Assembly (NCBI RefSeq): GCF_947495565.1
Contig: NZ_CANLZM010000011.1
Location: forward strand, 1 to 64,000
Reading direction: 5' to 3'
Source: an uncultured Pontibacter sp.
Lineage (GTDB): Bacteria > Bacteroidota > Bacteroidia > Cytophagales > Hymenobacteraceae
Length of the DNA stretch: 64,000 nucleotides
Made by a program: the position numbers and the translations under genes
The notes under the pieces: generated by a model
The model's input: the letters and a program-made list of their open reading frames with translations, nothing else
Database searches by the model: none
Told to the model about the DNA's origin: nothing
In this document: positions 38,835-47,562 of the stretch, piece after piece
Layout: each line of letters begins with the position of its first letter
How positions within the stretch are numbered: the stretch's first letter is position 1

Positions 38835-38842
38835 CAAAGATA
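38835..38842 (-). promoter_or_regulatory. -7 box of tgt
   Basis: TATCTTTG on the minus strand, about 100 nt upstream of the preferred start and inside the longer open frame. A TTTG 15 nt upstream is too close for a canonical -33. Confidence 0.45.
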
Positions 38843-38928
38843 CGAAGTACGCCTGCACAAACCATAGTTAACTGCAGGGGTAAAGTTAAAATTCATACTT
38901 TGCAGTGCAATTTGTCTTAGATGCTACT

Positions 38929-38963
38929 CATGATAGCTTCTTTAATTCATGATAGCTTCTTTA
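38929..38963. repeat. direct repeat, 16 bp, period 19
   Basis: CATGATAGCTTCTTTA occurs twice (38929-38944 and 38948-38963) between tgt and the glycosyltransferase gene. The rest of the 38732-39118 spacer holds the tgt -7 box and the glycosyltransferase promoter, and no gene. Confidence 0.7.
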
Positions 38964-39089
38964 TAAGAAGCGATGAACATTATCATACTTTAATAACTGC
39001 ACATGCTTCGTAAATGGCTACACTTTGCCTAATTTTGAGAGGGGAGCCGGGGTTAGCCCGCGCAGGCTTCCGGCATCTTAGCTCATGAG

Positions 39090-39121
39090 TTGTACAATCC
39101 GATAATCAACAGTTAAATTTG
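39090..39121 (+). promoter_or_regulatory. promoter of the glycosyltransferase gene
   Basis: TTG (39090-39092), 21 nt, TAAATTTG (39114-39121). The earliest TTG codon of the gene lies inside this -7 box. Confidence 0.6.
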
Positions 39122-40222
39122 GTACCACTTATACTTCTTGGTGCGCTGGCTATATGTGTGCTGGTGCAGTTATACTTTGCCCTGTTTAGATTTTTGCCCT
39201 TTACCAAGCACCATGACCCGGAGCCGGACACGCTGCGGCCGGTGTCGGTTATTATTGCTGCGCATAACGAGCAGGATAACCTTTTTGAGCTGCTGCCTCA
39301 GTTGCTGGACCAGGACTACCCGGAGTTTGAAGTGCTGCTGGTAAACGACCGATCCGACGATGACACCGAGTTTTATACTTTTGAGCTGGAGCGCCAGTAC
39401 CCGAACTTTAGGGTGGTAACCGTAAAAAAAACGCCGGACTACCTAAACCCGAAAAAATATGCGCTGGCTTTAGGCATACGTGCCGCCCGCTACGAGCACC
39501 TGCTTTTTACCGATGCAGACTGCCGCCCCTGCAGCCAGCACTGGATAAAAAAGATGCAGGCAGGCTACAAAAATGGCGCAGACGTGGTACTGGGCTATTC
39601 TCCGTATGTACATTTAAAAGGTTTTTTAAATCAGCTTATCCGCTTTGAAACCTTACTGACCGGAATTCAGTATTTGTCTCAAGCAAACGCAGGTCGCGCG
39701 TATATGGGCGTGGGCCGAAACTTATCTTATACTAAGTCTTGTTTCTTTAGAAACAAAGGGTTTGCATCTCATATCAAAACAACAGGCGGCGACGATGATC
39801 TTTTTGTACGCGATGCCGCCAACAATAGTAAGGTTAGTATTGTTATCGACAAGGAGGCGCAGACAGTCAGCATTCCCAAAAAGACGTTTCGGGAGTGGGT
39901 CGTTCAGAAACGAAGGCATTTGTCGGTAGGAGGGCGGTATAAAGCAGCGGATAGAAGAAGGATAGGGGCTTTTGTAGGATCAAATTTACTTTTTTACATA
40001 CTTCTCGTAATTCTTCTTGTTCTAAATAGCCATTTCGCTATATTGGGGGCGCTTGTTGGCGTCCGTTACCTTGCGGTATTCCCAGTATACCTGGCGGCCG
40101 CCCGTAGACTAGACGATAAGATATCCTTGTTGATGATGCCCGTGCTGGACTTGGTTTACTATGTAAACTACCTGTTCCTTGGGATATCTGTGGTACTGTA
40201 TAAACAATTCAGATGGAAGTAA
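39119..40222 (+). CDS. glycosyltransferase family 2
   Basis: Up to 367 residues. An N-terminal membrane helix (about 2-24) is followed by a GT-A domain: PVSVIIAAHNEQDNL at 41-55, LLVNDRSDDDTEF near 73-85, the DxD motif TDAD (131-134), and GRNLSYTK. Two or three C-terminal helices (about 292-365) follow. It probably makes a membrane-linked glycan. The TTG at 39119 overlaps the promoter -7 box, so translation likely begins downstream, perhaps at GTG 39158 or another weak start; I could not settle it. The end overlaps the sigma-factor start by 10 bp. Confidence 0.85.
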   Translation: MVPLILLGALAICVLVQLYFALFRFLPFTKHHDPEPDTLRPVSVIIAAHNEQDNLFELLPQLLDQDYPEFEVLLVNDRSDDDTEFYTFELERQYPNFRVVTVKKTPDYLNPKKYALALGIRAARYEHLLFTDADCRPCSQHWIKKMQAGYKNGADVVLGYSPYVHLKGFLNQLIRFETLLTGIQYLSQANAGRAYMGVGRNLSYTKSCFFRNKGFASHIKTTGGDDDLFVRDAANNSKVSIVIDKEAQTVSIPKKTFREWVVQKRRHLSVGGRYKAADRRRIGAFVGSNLLFYILLVILLVLNSHFAILGALVGVRYLAVFPVYLAAARRLDDKISLLMMPVLDLVYYVNYLFLGISVVLYKQFRWK

Positions 40223-40821
40223 ACAAACAATTCTCTGCAAAAGCAAAGCACGATTTTAAGTTAATCCAGGCAGCAGTAGAAGAGAACGATGAGAAGGCAT
40301 ACGCCGAACTCATGAGCATATACAAAAAGCCTGTGTACCATGTAGTGCTGAAGATGGTGCGCAACGCTGACGATGCAGAGGACCTGACGATAGAGGCTTT
40401 TGCCAAGGCGTTTAAAAACCTGCACAAATTCAACCCGGAGTACGCTTTCAGTACCTGGCTTTTCCGTATCGCCACAAACAACTGCATCGATTTTATCCGT
40501 AAGAACAGGATCAAAACCATGAGCATCGACTCGGCCATTAAGATAGATAACGGCGACGAGATCACGATCGACTTTAAAGATAAGAACCTGAACCCGCAGG
40601 AGGAGGCGATCAAGAACCAGAAGATCGAGATTATGCAGTATGTGGTGGCCAAGCTGCCTGATAAATACCAGCGCCTGGTAACGCTGCGTTACTTTAACGA
40701 GTTGAGCTACGAGGAGATAGCAACTGAGCTGAACGCCCCGCTTGGCACCGTTAAAGCCCAACTGCACCGCGCCCGCGAGCTGCTCTATGACATGGTGAAA
40801 AACAAGAAGCACCTCATTTAA
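40213..40821 (+). CDS. ECF-type RNA polymerase sigma factor
   Basis: 202 residues. Region 2 spans about 25-105 (ADDAEDLTIEAFAKAFKNL, FSTWLFRIATNNCIDFIRK) and region 4 about 140-195 (LPDKYQRLVTLRYFNELSYEEIATEL, GTVKAQLHRARELL). A charged linker, rich in Lys and Asp, separates the two. It starts inside the last codons of the glycosyltransferase gene, so the two are translationally coupled. No anti-sigma gene is beside it. Its regulon cannot be inferred here. This matches a sigma factor widely kept in Bacteroidota. Confidence 0.92.
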   Translation: MEVNKQFSAKAKHDFKLIQAAVEENDEKAYAELMSIYKKPVYHVVLKMVRNADDAEDLTIEAFAKAFKNLHKFNPEYAFSTWLFRIATNNCIDFIRKNRIKTMSIDSAIKIDNGDEITIDFKDKNLNPQEEAIKNQKIEIMQYVVAKLPDKYQRLVTLRYFNELSYEEIATELNAPLGTVKAQLHRARELLYDMVKNKKHLI

Positions 40822-40916
40822 TTGTTGGATAGTTGATTGTTAAATTGTCAAGATGGTAAACCACTGCTTCGTGAGTTTGCAGCCCAACAATCAACAACTA
40901 ACAATAAACGATTTGT
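40820..40916. repeat. octamer-type inverted spacer
   Basis: Units such as ATTGTTGG, ATAGTTGA, TTGTTAAA (40821-40844) face CAACAATC, AACAACTA, ACAATAAA (from 40884). It follows the sigma-factor gene. Confidence 0.5.
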
Positions 40917-41049
40917 TAGATTAAGGTTAATTATATTGATTACGTTAGAAGCCCCTGTTGCCTTTGTGCGGCAGGGGTTTTGTACTTTTAGTGCCGATAC
41001 CGTACTTATTTTATACTTTTGCAGTCGATACTTTACACATCAGCTAAAA

Positions 41050-41265
41050 GTGATTTCAGGAGACCGAGTATTGGAAAAGGTAGGGAAACTATACTTGCAC
41101 TGGAGTTTGCGCAAACCAGAAAAGGTGCAGCGCGAGCTACAGGTAAAGTATGAGGGGCGCTACCGCAACGCCGGACTGATGCTGCTTTTCGACCTGCTGA
41201 TGGCTTTGGCCGTAGCTGTTTTTGTAGCTATCGCCGCCGCTGCTCTATACTTTGTAGTGGCCTAG
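41050..41265 (+). CDS. small membrane protein of unknown function
   Basis: 71 residues from GTG at 41050. An open frame from 40837 exists, but its first 71 residues cross the spacer repeat and look non-coding. The N-terminal half is basic (KLYLHWSLRKPEKVQREL), and one or two helices follow (LMLLFDLLMALAVAVFVAIAAAALYFVV). A TACTTTTG box at 41014-41021 lies 28 nt upstream. No family recognised. Confidence 0.5.
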   Translation: MISGDRVLEKVGKLYLHWSLRKPEKVQRELQVKYEGRYRNAGLMLLFDLLMALAVAVFVAIAAAALYFVVA

Positions 41266-41304
41266 AAGTATAAACTCTAACTTTTTAACTTTCTAACGAA
41301 ACAT

Positions 41305-41946
41305 ATGCCTCACTCTACCGCCATCCGTACTTTGCTTTCCGGTTACTTTCCTGAGCTAACCGAAGACCAGCTGCAGAAGTATGAGCAGATGGGAGAGCTG
41401 TACCAGGAGTGGAACCAGAAAATTAACGTGATCTCTCGCAAAGATACGGACCAGATAGGCGTGCACCACATTTTGCACTCGCTGGGCATTGGCAAGGTGG
41501 TGCAGTTTCCGGAGAATACTTCGGTGATGGACGTGGGAACTGGCGGAGGCTTGCCGGGCTTGCCGCTGGCGGTTATGTTTCCGGAGGTAAAGTTTCACCT
41601 GGTAGACTCTATCGGTAAGAAAATACACGTGGTAAACGAGATTGCCCGTGAGCTGCATTTACATAACGTAACAGCCTCTCATACCCGCGCTGAGCAGGTG
41701 CGCGATAAGTATGACTTTGTGGTTAGCCGCGCCGTTACCCGTCTTGCTAACTTCTGGCCGTGGGTGATGAACAGTTTCAAGAAAACCGGCTTAGAAACCG
41801 AAGGCTTATACTACCTGAAAGGCGGCGACCTGCAGGAAGAACTGGCGGAGTCCGGGCTTATAACCCAAACGCATGATCTGAAAGACTACTTTAACGAAGA
41901 ATTTTTTGAGACTAAAAAAGTGGTCTACGTACCCCTGAAAAAGTAA
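41305..41946 (+). CDS. rsmG: 16S rRNA (guanine-N7) methyltransferase G
   Basis: It methylates G527 of 16S rRNA. 213 residues, family length. The SAM-binding motif VMDVGTGGGLPGLPLAVMFP lies about 74-93, then FHLVDSIGKKIHVVNEIA and SRAVTRL. Standard start MPHSTAIRTLLSGYF. A G/C-rich terminator follows. Confidence 0.95.
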   Translation: MPHSTAIRTLLSGYFPELTEDQLQKYEQMGELYQEWNQKINVISRKDTDQIGVHHILHSLGIGKVVQFPENTSVMDVGTGGGLPGLPLAVMFPEVKFHLVDSIGKKIHVVNEIARELHLHNVTASHTRAEQVRDKYDFVVSRAVTRLANFWPWVMNSFKKTGLETEGLYYLKGGDLQEELAESGLITQTHDLKDYFNEEFFETKKVVYVPLKK

Positions 41947-41969
41947 CAGAGCTTATTGAATGATTTTTT

Positions 41970-41993
41970 CGCCCCTTGCCTTGGTTAGGGGCG
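41970..41993 (+). terminator. terminator of rsmG
   Basis: Stem CGCCCC/GGGGCG (41970-41975 with 41988-41993), then TTTT. Confidence 0.75.
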
Positions 41994-42037
41994 TTTTAAT
42001 TTTCTCTCACATAGTACATAAGCCGGTAAAGTCCATT

Positions 42038-42985
42038 TTAAGCCCCTCCCAATATAAACCGCAGTGCCCGCTCCTCGGAGTAATAACGGTCTTTCCTGAA
42101 ATCCTCTGTGAAACCAACATGGCCGCCATCATCTGGCATTTCCAAATATAAGCAGGAGTTTCGCTTAGCCTCCTCTATCGGAAAGCACTCTTCTGACAAG
42201 AAAGGGTCATTTTTGGCATTTACGAGAAGTGTCGGTATTTTAACGTTGTTCAGAAACTGTTTTGAGCTGACACGGGCATAGTACTCTTCTGCATCTTTAA
42301 AGCCGTGAATCGGGGCGGTGTAGCGGTCGTCAAACTCAGGGAAAGACCAGAACAGGCTATAGTCGGTTAGGTCTAAATCGTTCGGGTACATCTGCCGCTT
42401 TTGCTCCAACTTCTCGCCCAGCGTTTTGAGAAAGCGCTGCGTGTATATCCTGGAAATTTTCTGGGCAGAGCCTTTCAAATCTACTGGCGTAGAAAAAACC
42501 GAGGCCCGCTTTACCTGCTCCGGCGCAAGGCCCTCGCCAAGGTACTTTAACGTAATGTTGCCGCCTGCGCTAAAACCAATCAGGTACACGTTTTTGTATT
42601 TGCCTGTAGCCAGTGCATGCTGTATAACAAAATCCAGGTCGTCGGAGGCGCCCAGGTGGTAGGAGCGGAGCAGTTTGTTTGGCTCCCCGCTGCAACTGCG
42701 GTAATTCCAAGCCAGCGCATCCACCCCTTGCGCGTTAAAAGCCTTTACCATGCCTGTAATGTATGGCCTGCCGGAGTCGCCCTCCAGCCCGTGAGACAGC
42801 ACCAGCAGTGAGTCTGAGCCAACAGTAGACCAGTCTATATCAATAAAATCATCATCAGGGGTAAGCAAACGCTCGCGTTCATATTCCACGCCCTCCACTT
42901 GCCTGAATAAGCCGGGAATGATGGTTTGCAGGTGTCCGTTGAAAAGATAAAAGGGTGCCCTATGTTTTGAAGGTAATAGTGGCAT
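42038..42985 (-). CDS. YheT-family alpha/beta hydrolase
   Basis: 315 residues. Opens with FYLFNGHLQTIIPGLFR, the family's N-terminal signature. Nucleophile Ser139 is in YLIGFSAGGNITLKYLG; LSHGLEGDSGRPY (63-75) forms the oxyanion region, and a C-terminal GGHVGF (His) completes the triad. Such cytosolic hydrolases may act on lipids or esters, but the substrate is unknown. Convergent with rsmG. Confidence 0.88.
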   Translation of the reverse strand: MPLLPSKHRAPFYLFNGHLQTIIPGLFRQVEGVEYERERLLTPDDDFIDIDWSTVGSDSLLVLSHGLEGDSGRPYITGMVKAFNAQGVDALAWNYRSCSGEPNKLLRSYHLGASDDLDFVIQHALATGKYKNVYLIGFSAGGNITLKYLGEGLAPEQVKRASVFSTPVDLKGSAQKISRIYTQRFLKTLGEKLEQKRQMYPNDLDLTDYSLFWSFPEFDDRYTAPIHGFKDAEEYYARVSSKQFLNNVKIPTLLVNAKNDPFLSEECFPIEEAKRNSCLYLEMPDDGGHVGFTEDFRKDRYYSEERALRFILGGA

Positions 42986-43117
42986 GGTAGTAAGAACTTA
43001 TACTTGTGTATTCTTAAATACGATAAAACCGTGAAAAATGTCTATACCTACGGTGTTATATATCAATATCATATTTTCGTACGTATAAACAGCTAAACTA
43101 TTAATAAGATTAGAACT

Positions 43118-43537
43118 ATGGAAATTACATCAAAGTTTAAAACTATAGGATTGGCTTTAGCATTAGGTTCTTTTATGTTTGCCTGTAGTCAGGAAACGCA
43201 GAATGAGACCAATGAAGAAGTAAATGAGGTGCAAACCGAAATGAGTGATGCCAACATGGAGGCAAGGTCTTCTTACGATGAGTTCGATGCCTGGGTAACC
43301 ACAAATACTGAACGTGCAGAGGCGGTAACTGAAGATGAGTACCGTGAGATGCGCACCGAATACAGACGCCGCGAAGCCGAGTTAGAAGCCGAATCTGCCA
43401 ACTGGGATGAGGAAACCCGCCGTGAGTGGGAAGAAACCAAAGCCGAATGGAATGATTTTGAAAACAAAGTACAGGAGCGTCTGGGTGAGATAGATGACGT
43501 AGACGTGGATGTAGACGTAAACCGTGAAAATAACTAG
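43118..43537 (+). CDS. acidic coiled-coil-like lipoprotein
   Basis: 139 residues. A signal peptide and lipobox (MFAC, Cys23) are followed by a highly charged helix: repeated E/R/W pairs such as EYRREMRT-like segments and WDEETRREWEETKAEW near 105. The tail is an Asp/Val repeat (DVDVDVDV). It looks like a surface or periplasmic helical lipoprotein of unknown role. A strong terminator follows. Confidence 0.6.
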   Translation: MEITSKFKTIGLALALGSFMFACSQETQNETNEEVNEVQTEMSDANMEARSSYDEFDAWVTTNTERAEAVTEDEYREMRTEYRRREAELEAESANWDEETRREWEETKAEWNDFENKVQERLGEIDDVDVDVDVNRENN

Positions 43538-43563
43538 CACCTTGTGCTGTAATCTTTAAAAAT

Positions 43564-43608
43564 AAAAAGCCGGGGCGCTGTAGTTTAACTGCAGCGCCCC
43601 GGCTTTTT
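43564..43608 (+). terminator. terminator of the acidic lipoprotein gene
   Basis: A 17-bp perfect stem (43564-43580 with 43592-43608) with an 11-nt loop and T-run. Confidence 0.9.
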
Positions 43609-43662
43609 ATGGTTTTACCTGATGGTGAACGATGGGAAAGTATATTTTGGGTCTGCCTTCCA

Positions 43663-44736
43663 TTAATAAGGGTTGGATAAGGCCTTGTTTTGCACAAAAT
43701 CCTCGTCTGTTAGGGTGTTCAGAAACAGGATAATCTTCTTTTTCTCTTCTTGTGTGATGGGGATGCCCAGATTGCCGTTCTGCTGCAGCTCCGGTGCCAG
43801 CGAGACTGACCAGGTTACGCCTGTGCGGTAATGATCCAAAACTTCTTCCAGCGTAGCAAAGCGACCGTCGTGCATGTAGGGTGCCGTTAGCTGGATGTTG
43901 CGCAACGTGGGAGTTTTATACTTGCCGATATCCTGCTGTTGCCGCGAAATGCGCCCTCGCCCAAAAGCCAGCGCTTCAAAATCTTCTGAATAAGTGCTGT
44001 CTAAACCGTTGTTATGGTAGCTATTGTCGGTGAAAAAATCTGTGGCGTGGCAGGAGGCGCAGTGCTGCTTGAATAAGGCCATACCTTGTAGCTCCTGCTC
44101 CGCCAGATGGCCCCCGCTCTCGCCGCGCACATACTTGTCGTATCGGGAGTTGGCGGAGATCAGGGTGCGCTGAAACTGCGCCAGCGCCTGCGCTACACGT
44201 GCCGACGTAATGGTGTCGGTGCCAAATGCCAGCCGGAACTGCTTTCGGTATTTCTCCTGGCTTTGCAGCTCCAAAACCAGCTCCTTTAAGTTCTGCCCCA
44301 TTTCGTCAGGGTGGGTTAGCGGCCCAAACGCCAACGATTCAATATCTTTTGCCCCGCCATCCCAAAACAAACCTTTCATCCATGCCAAGTTAATCAGAGC
44401 TGGCGCATGCCTCTTCAACTGCTTGCCGGATACACCTATACTTGTCAGGGCTTCTCCATCTGAGAAAGCTTTGTCTTGTTGATGGCAGCTGGCGCAGGAA
44501 AGCTCGTTGTTAGCTGACAGTACAGGATCGTAGAAGAGCATGCGGCCCAAAGTTACACCCTCCTCCGTAAACGGGTTGTGCTCCGGGTAAGGTACGGCTG
44601 TTGCTAAGTTGCCCGGCACTACAGGGCTAAAGCGCTTGGCTTGTGGCGCAGGTGCTTCGGCATCAGGCTCATTGCAGGCAGGCAATAGCAGCATGCTTAT
44701 ACTTGCAATTGTTATGTAGCGCAGCAGGTGCATCAT
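43663..44736 (-). CDS. di-haem cytochrome-c peroxidase family lipoprotein, MbnH-like
   Basis: 357 residues, lipobox LLPAC (Cys21). Two haem-c sites: CASCH at 81-85 and CASCH at 226-230. The C-terminal AFGRGR and PTLRNIQLTAPYMHDGRF are shared with CcpA/MauG/MbnH. Third gene of a cluster: after the MbnP-like gene, 146 bp away. MbnH enzymes oxidise a Trp of their MbnP partner to kynurenine and create a copper site. Here a second paralogue flanks the MbnP. I call this MbnH-like from context; a hydrogen-peroxide reductase role is the alternative. Confidence 0.88.
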   Translation of the reverse strand: MMHLLRYITIASISMLLLPACNEPDAEAPAPQAKRFSPVVPGNLATAVPYPEHNPFTEEGVTLGRMLFYDPVLSANNELSCASCHQQDKAFSDGEALTSIGVSGKQLKRHAPALINLAWMKGLFWDGGAKDIESLAFGPLTHPDEMGQNLKELVLELQSQEKYRKQFRLAFGTDTITSARVAQALAQFQRTLISANSRYDKYVRGESGGHLAEQELQGMALFKQHCASCHATDFFTDNSYHNNGLDSTYSEDFEALAFGRGRISRQQQDIGKYKTPTLRNIQLTAPYMHDGRFATLEEVLDHYRTGVTWSVSLAPELQQNGNLGIPITQEEKKKIILFLNTLTDEDFVQNKALSNPY

Positions 44737-44882
44737 CTTATTTCATAACCTAGATGAGTGTAACAAGAGCAAATAGTTTACTTTATGTGCGGAAGATGCA
44801 GGAGGCAACTATATATACTTTATAACGTGAAATGAACGCTAAGTCAGGAGGAGCATAGGCGACAAAAGTATTTTTCCGAAAC

Positions 44883-45629
44883 TTACTGCTTTACTTCCGT
44901 AATTTTCAGGAAGCCGTTGCTGTAGTTCTCTGCCATCATACTTGGGCCGGCACCATGGCCTCCGGAGTTCATCACATCGAAATCAATCAGGTTTGGCCCC
45001 TGAAACATTTCATTAACATCTGCCTGCAGCATTAGCTCCGGGTTAGTTTGTTTACGGAGGTCGATGGGCTGGGGAAGGTCCAAGGTTATAGTTTTGAAGT
45101 TGGCATCTCCACCTATATGAAACACCAGAAAACCGCTTTTGGTATCTCCTGTATAACTGCCCATCAGCGAAACAAACTTATAGCCCGTGTCCCAATCCCA
45201 AACCATTTCATTGCTCGGGTCCAGGTCTCCTTCCTGGTCGGTGGAGTGGTTGTGCGCCTCGTCCACGCCAATGGATAGCTCTATTTGGTTGTAAGTGTTT
45301 GCAGGAACATCTAGCAGCTCGAAAGCTAATTTGCCGTCCTGGCTAATCAGGTGGTAGCTTTCAGGCTCTATATAAACAGTTTGGCCGTTGCTGCCGATAA
45401 GCTTTACGTTGCTGATGTAGTACTTAAGGTCACTGACAGTGTAGGTGTCGCCTGCTGGGCTGGTATAGGTAGCATCGTTCAACTGTAGAGGTTCTGACCC
45501 TACTATGTGCTGAATGTTAACCTGTACTGTGCCCGCTTCTGGTACCTCATCATCGTCGTCGGAGCAGGCGGCTAGAAAAGGAAATGCCAACAGCAGCAAT
45601 ATAAATTTAAAAATTGTCGTCTTCTTCAT
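44883..45629 (-). CDS. MbnP-family lipoprotein, putative copper-binding partner
   Basis: 248 residues. Lipobox AAC (Cys22), then an Asp-rich linker and a beta-sandwich. The conserved centre is EMVWDWDTGYKFVSLMGSY at 141-159, with Trp144 and Trp146 as candidate targets, plus VSDLKYYISNVKL (65-77), GVDEAHNHS (121-129) and FHIGGD (170-175). It lies 8 bp after the second MbnH-like gene and so shares a transcript. In methanotrophs, MbnH converts a Trp of MbnP to kynurenine to make a copper site; here the pair sits without methanobactin genes. Confidence 0.85.
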   Translation of the reverse strand: MKKTTIFKFILLLLAFPFLAACSDDDDEVPEAGTVQVNIQHIVGSEPLQLNDATYTSPAGDTYTVSDLKYYISNVKLIGSNGQTVYIEPESYHLISQDGKLAFELLDVPANTYNQIELSIGVDEAHNHSTDQEGDLDPSNEMVWDWDTGYKFVSLMGSYTGDTKSGFLVFHIGGDANFKTITLDLPQPIDLRKQTNPELMLQADVNEMFQGPNLIDFDVMNSGGHGAGPSMMAENYSNGFLKITEVKQ

Positions 45630-45637
45630 GAAAGGTT

Positions 45638-46753
45638 TTATTTGAAAGGGTCTGAGAATTTTGGGTTAGCGATAAAGGTGGAATCGGTGAGGGTATGCAG
45701 AAAAGCTATGATTTTGCGCTTCTCTTCTTGGGTGATCAATAATGTTTTGCCGCCTACCTCGTTAGTGGCCTCAATAATCAACGGTGATAGATGAGGACTG
45801 TTATACTTGATGTGCTCATTATAATGGTCCAGCACTTCTTCTAGTGTGTTAAAGCGGCCGTCGTGCATGTAAGGTGCGGTGAGGGCGATGTTTCGGAGGG
45901 AAGGCACCTTGAACTTGCCGTTATCCACTTCTCTTCCTGTTACAGCTCCGTAACCCAAATCTGTCAATGTCTCGTCCAAGCCGTTGTTCTGCATCGTACG
46001 CATAGACAGCAGCGTGCCGCCGTGGCAGTCGCCGCAGTTGCCTCCGCGCAGGGCAATGCCAGGCTCCGGATGTGTCATAAACAGTTTCATGCCTTCCTGC
46101 TCATCCGGGGTAAGGGCCTGCTCTCCTGCCAGGTAGCGGTCGTAGCGGGAGTCGGCGGAGATGAGCGTGCGCTGAAACTGCGCCAGCGCCTTCAGTATAT
46201 TAGCCTCCGTTATAGTATCGGAGCCGAAAGCCTTCCGGAACATAGGCGGGTAAAGCGCTGTGTTCTGCAGTTTTTTTACGCCTTCAGCCAGTGGCTGGTG
46301 CAATTCCACCTCACTCTCGATCGGAATCCGGGCCTGCTCTTCAAGTGTTAAAGCGCTGCCATCCCAGTTATAGTTAAAAAACCAAAGCAGGTTGGCCAAC
46401 GACATGGCGTTGCGCCGGTGCTGATTGCCGTCTATGCCAACTGCCAGCGCCTTCCCGTCCGTAAAAGCCTTCTCCTGCTGGTGGCAGCTGCCGCACGACA
46501 TCGTGTTGTTGCCAGACAGCCTCTTCTCATAAAACAGGTGCCTTCCGAGTTCCACGCCATCTTTCGTCATGGGGTTGTCTTCAAAACGAGGATAGTTGTT
46601 GGTAAAAGTCTTTGGCAACTGCAGGGTGTATGGGGTAGGGTTAAATGGGTCAACAGGTTTCGGATCCTCTTCAGCAGCATTTTGGGAGCATGCAAAAAAG
46701 AGCAGGGTAAGAGGCAGCAGTAAAATTCTTCGGGAAGTATAGAAAGTATGCAT
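45638..46753 (-). CDS. di-haem peroxidase family lipoprotein, MbnH-like (second copy)
   Basis: 371 residues, lipobox FFAC (Cys22). Two haem-c motifs: CGSCH at 87-91 and CGDCH at 240-244. FDGR-type AFGSDT and the C-terminal SLRNIALTAPYMHDGRF are present. It is first in the cluster and has just 8 bp to the MbnP gene. Together with the third gene it brackets one MbnP. Sequence differs clearly from the other copy, so it is an old paralogue and not a fresh duplication. Role as above. Confidence 0.88.
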   Translation of the reverse strand: MHTFYTSRRILLLPLTLLFFACSQNAAEEDPKPVDPFNPTPYTLQLPKTFTNNYPRFEDNPMTKDGVELGRHLFYEKRLSGNNTMSCGSCHQQEKAFTDGKALAVGIDGNQHRRNAMSLANLLWFFNYNWDGSALTLEEQARIPIESEVELHQPLAEGVKKLQNTALYPPMFRKAFGSDTITEANILKALAQFQRTLISADSRYDRYLAGEQALTPDEQEGMKLFMTHPEPGIALRGGNCGDCHGGTLLSMRTMQNNGLDETLTDLGYGAVTGREVDNGKFKVPSLRNIALTAPYMHDGRFNTLEEVLDHYNEHIKYNSPHLSPLIIEATNEVGGKTLLITQEEKRKIIAFLHTLTDSTFIANPKFSDPFK

Positions 46754-46942
46754 GACTTCTTCTATCGGGTTTCTTTTGCTAAAAGTTTCAGGTAAACAGC
46801 ATCTATTGATCTTTATTTGCTGCAGGTGGCGGCACAGTATAGTAGTACGCTTGCAAAACAGTAAGGCAATAGTAGGTTAAAGTCACTGAATTTGTTAACT
46901 TTGGAAATAAGTTACAAACCGAAATATTTTTGACAGAGGTGT

Positions 46943-46974
46943 TTTGGAAATTAATGCTAAAGGGTTTACCTTTG
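46943..46974 (+). promoter_or_regulatory. promoter of rpsT
   Basis: TTTG (46943-46946), 20 nt, TACCTTTG (46967-46974), with rpsT starting about 49 nt downstream: an exact consensus match. Confidence 0.8.
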
Positions 46975-47022
46975 CAAACTCATTCAGAAAAAGCATCAGA
47001 AGATTTAATATTATAGAATAAC

Positions 47023-47280
47023 ATGGCTAACCATAAGTCGGCACTAAAGAGAATCAGAGCGAACAACGCTAAACGTCTTCGTAACAGATACCAGGCGAAA
47101 ACTACTCGTACTTTCATCAAAAAGCTGAGAAATACAACTGACAAGGCCGAGGCGCAGGAGCTGTACAAGACAGTTTCTTCTATGCTTGACCGTCTGGCTA
47201 AGAAAAACATCATCCACAAAAACAAAGCGGCTAACAACAAGTCTAAATTGGCTAAGTTGGTTAACAGTATCGCTGCCTAG
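47023..47280 (+). CDS. rpsT: 30S ribosomal protein S20
   Basis: 85 residues, basic and helical, MANHKSALKRIRANNAKRLR at the start. S20 binds 16S rRNA early in assembly. It is monocistronic with promoter and terminator both clearly visible. Confidence 0.97.
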   Translation: MANHKSALKRIRANNAKRLRNRYQAKTTRTFIKKLRNTTDKAEAQELYKTVSSMLDRLAKKNIIHKNKAANNKSKLAKLVNSIAA

Positions 47281-47302
47281 TTTTAAGGGAATCATACTTG
47301 GC

Positions 47303-47333
47303 AAAAGCCCTGCACACACAGTGCAGGGCTTTT
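47303..47333 (+). terminator. terminator of rpsT
   Basis: A perfect 13-bp stem (47303-47315 with 47321-47333) and T-run. Confidence 0.88.
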
Positions 47334-47512
47334 GTGTTTGTGCCTACCTCTGAGTTAAAATACAATAGATAGTTGAGTGATTACTTTGCTTTATACTTGT
47401 TGCAATCAAAAGTAGCCTTTGCCTGCAAGTATAAACTGCCGCGCCAGAAAAATCTTGTAGCTTAAAACTTATACTTTGCTGCCAGCTAATCAGTAGCTTC
47501 AGATACAAAAAA

Positions 47513-47542
47513 AAGCGCCTGAAACCGAGGTTCCAGGCGCTT
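47513..47542 (-). terminator. terminator of pyk
   Basis: Stem AAGCGCCTG/CAGGCGCTT (47513-47521 with 47534-47542), then eight T on the minus strand. Confidence 0.85.
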
Positions 47543-47562
47543 CGTCATTCTAGTAAGTATAT

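Noticed and set aside
38732-38896. 55-codon extension of tgt
   Set aside because: Contains the promoter -7 box and is not homologous to Tgt.
40837-41049. N-terminal extension of the small membrane protein
   Set aside because: Crosses the octamer spacer and lies upstream of a -7 box.
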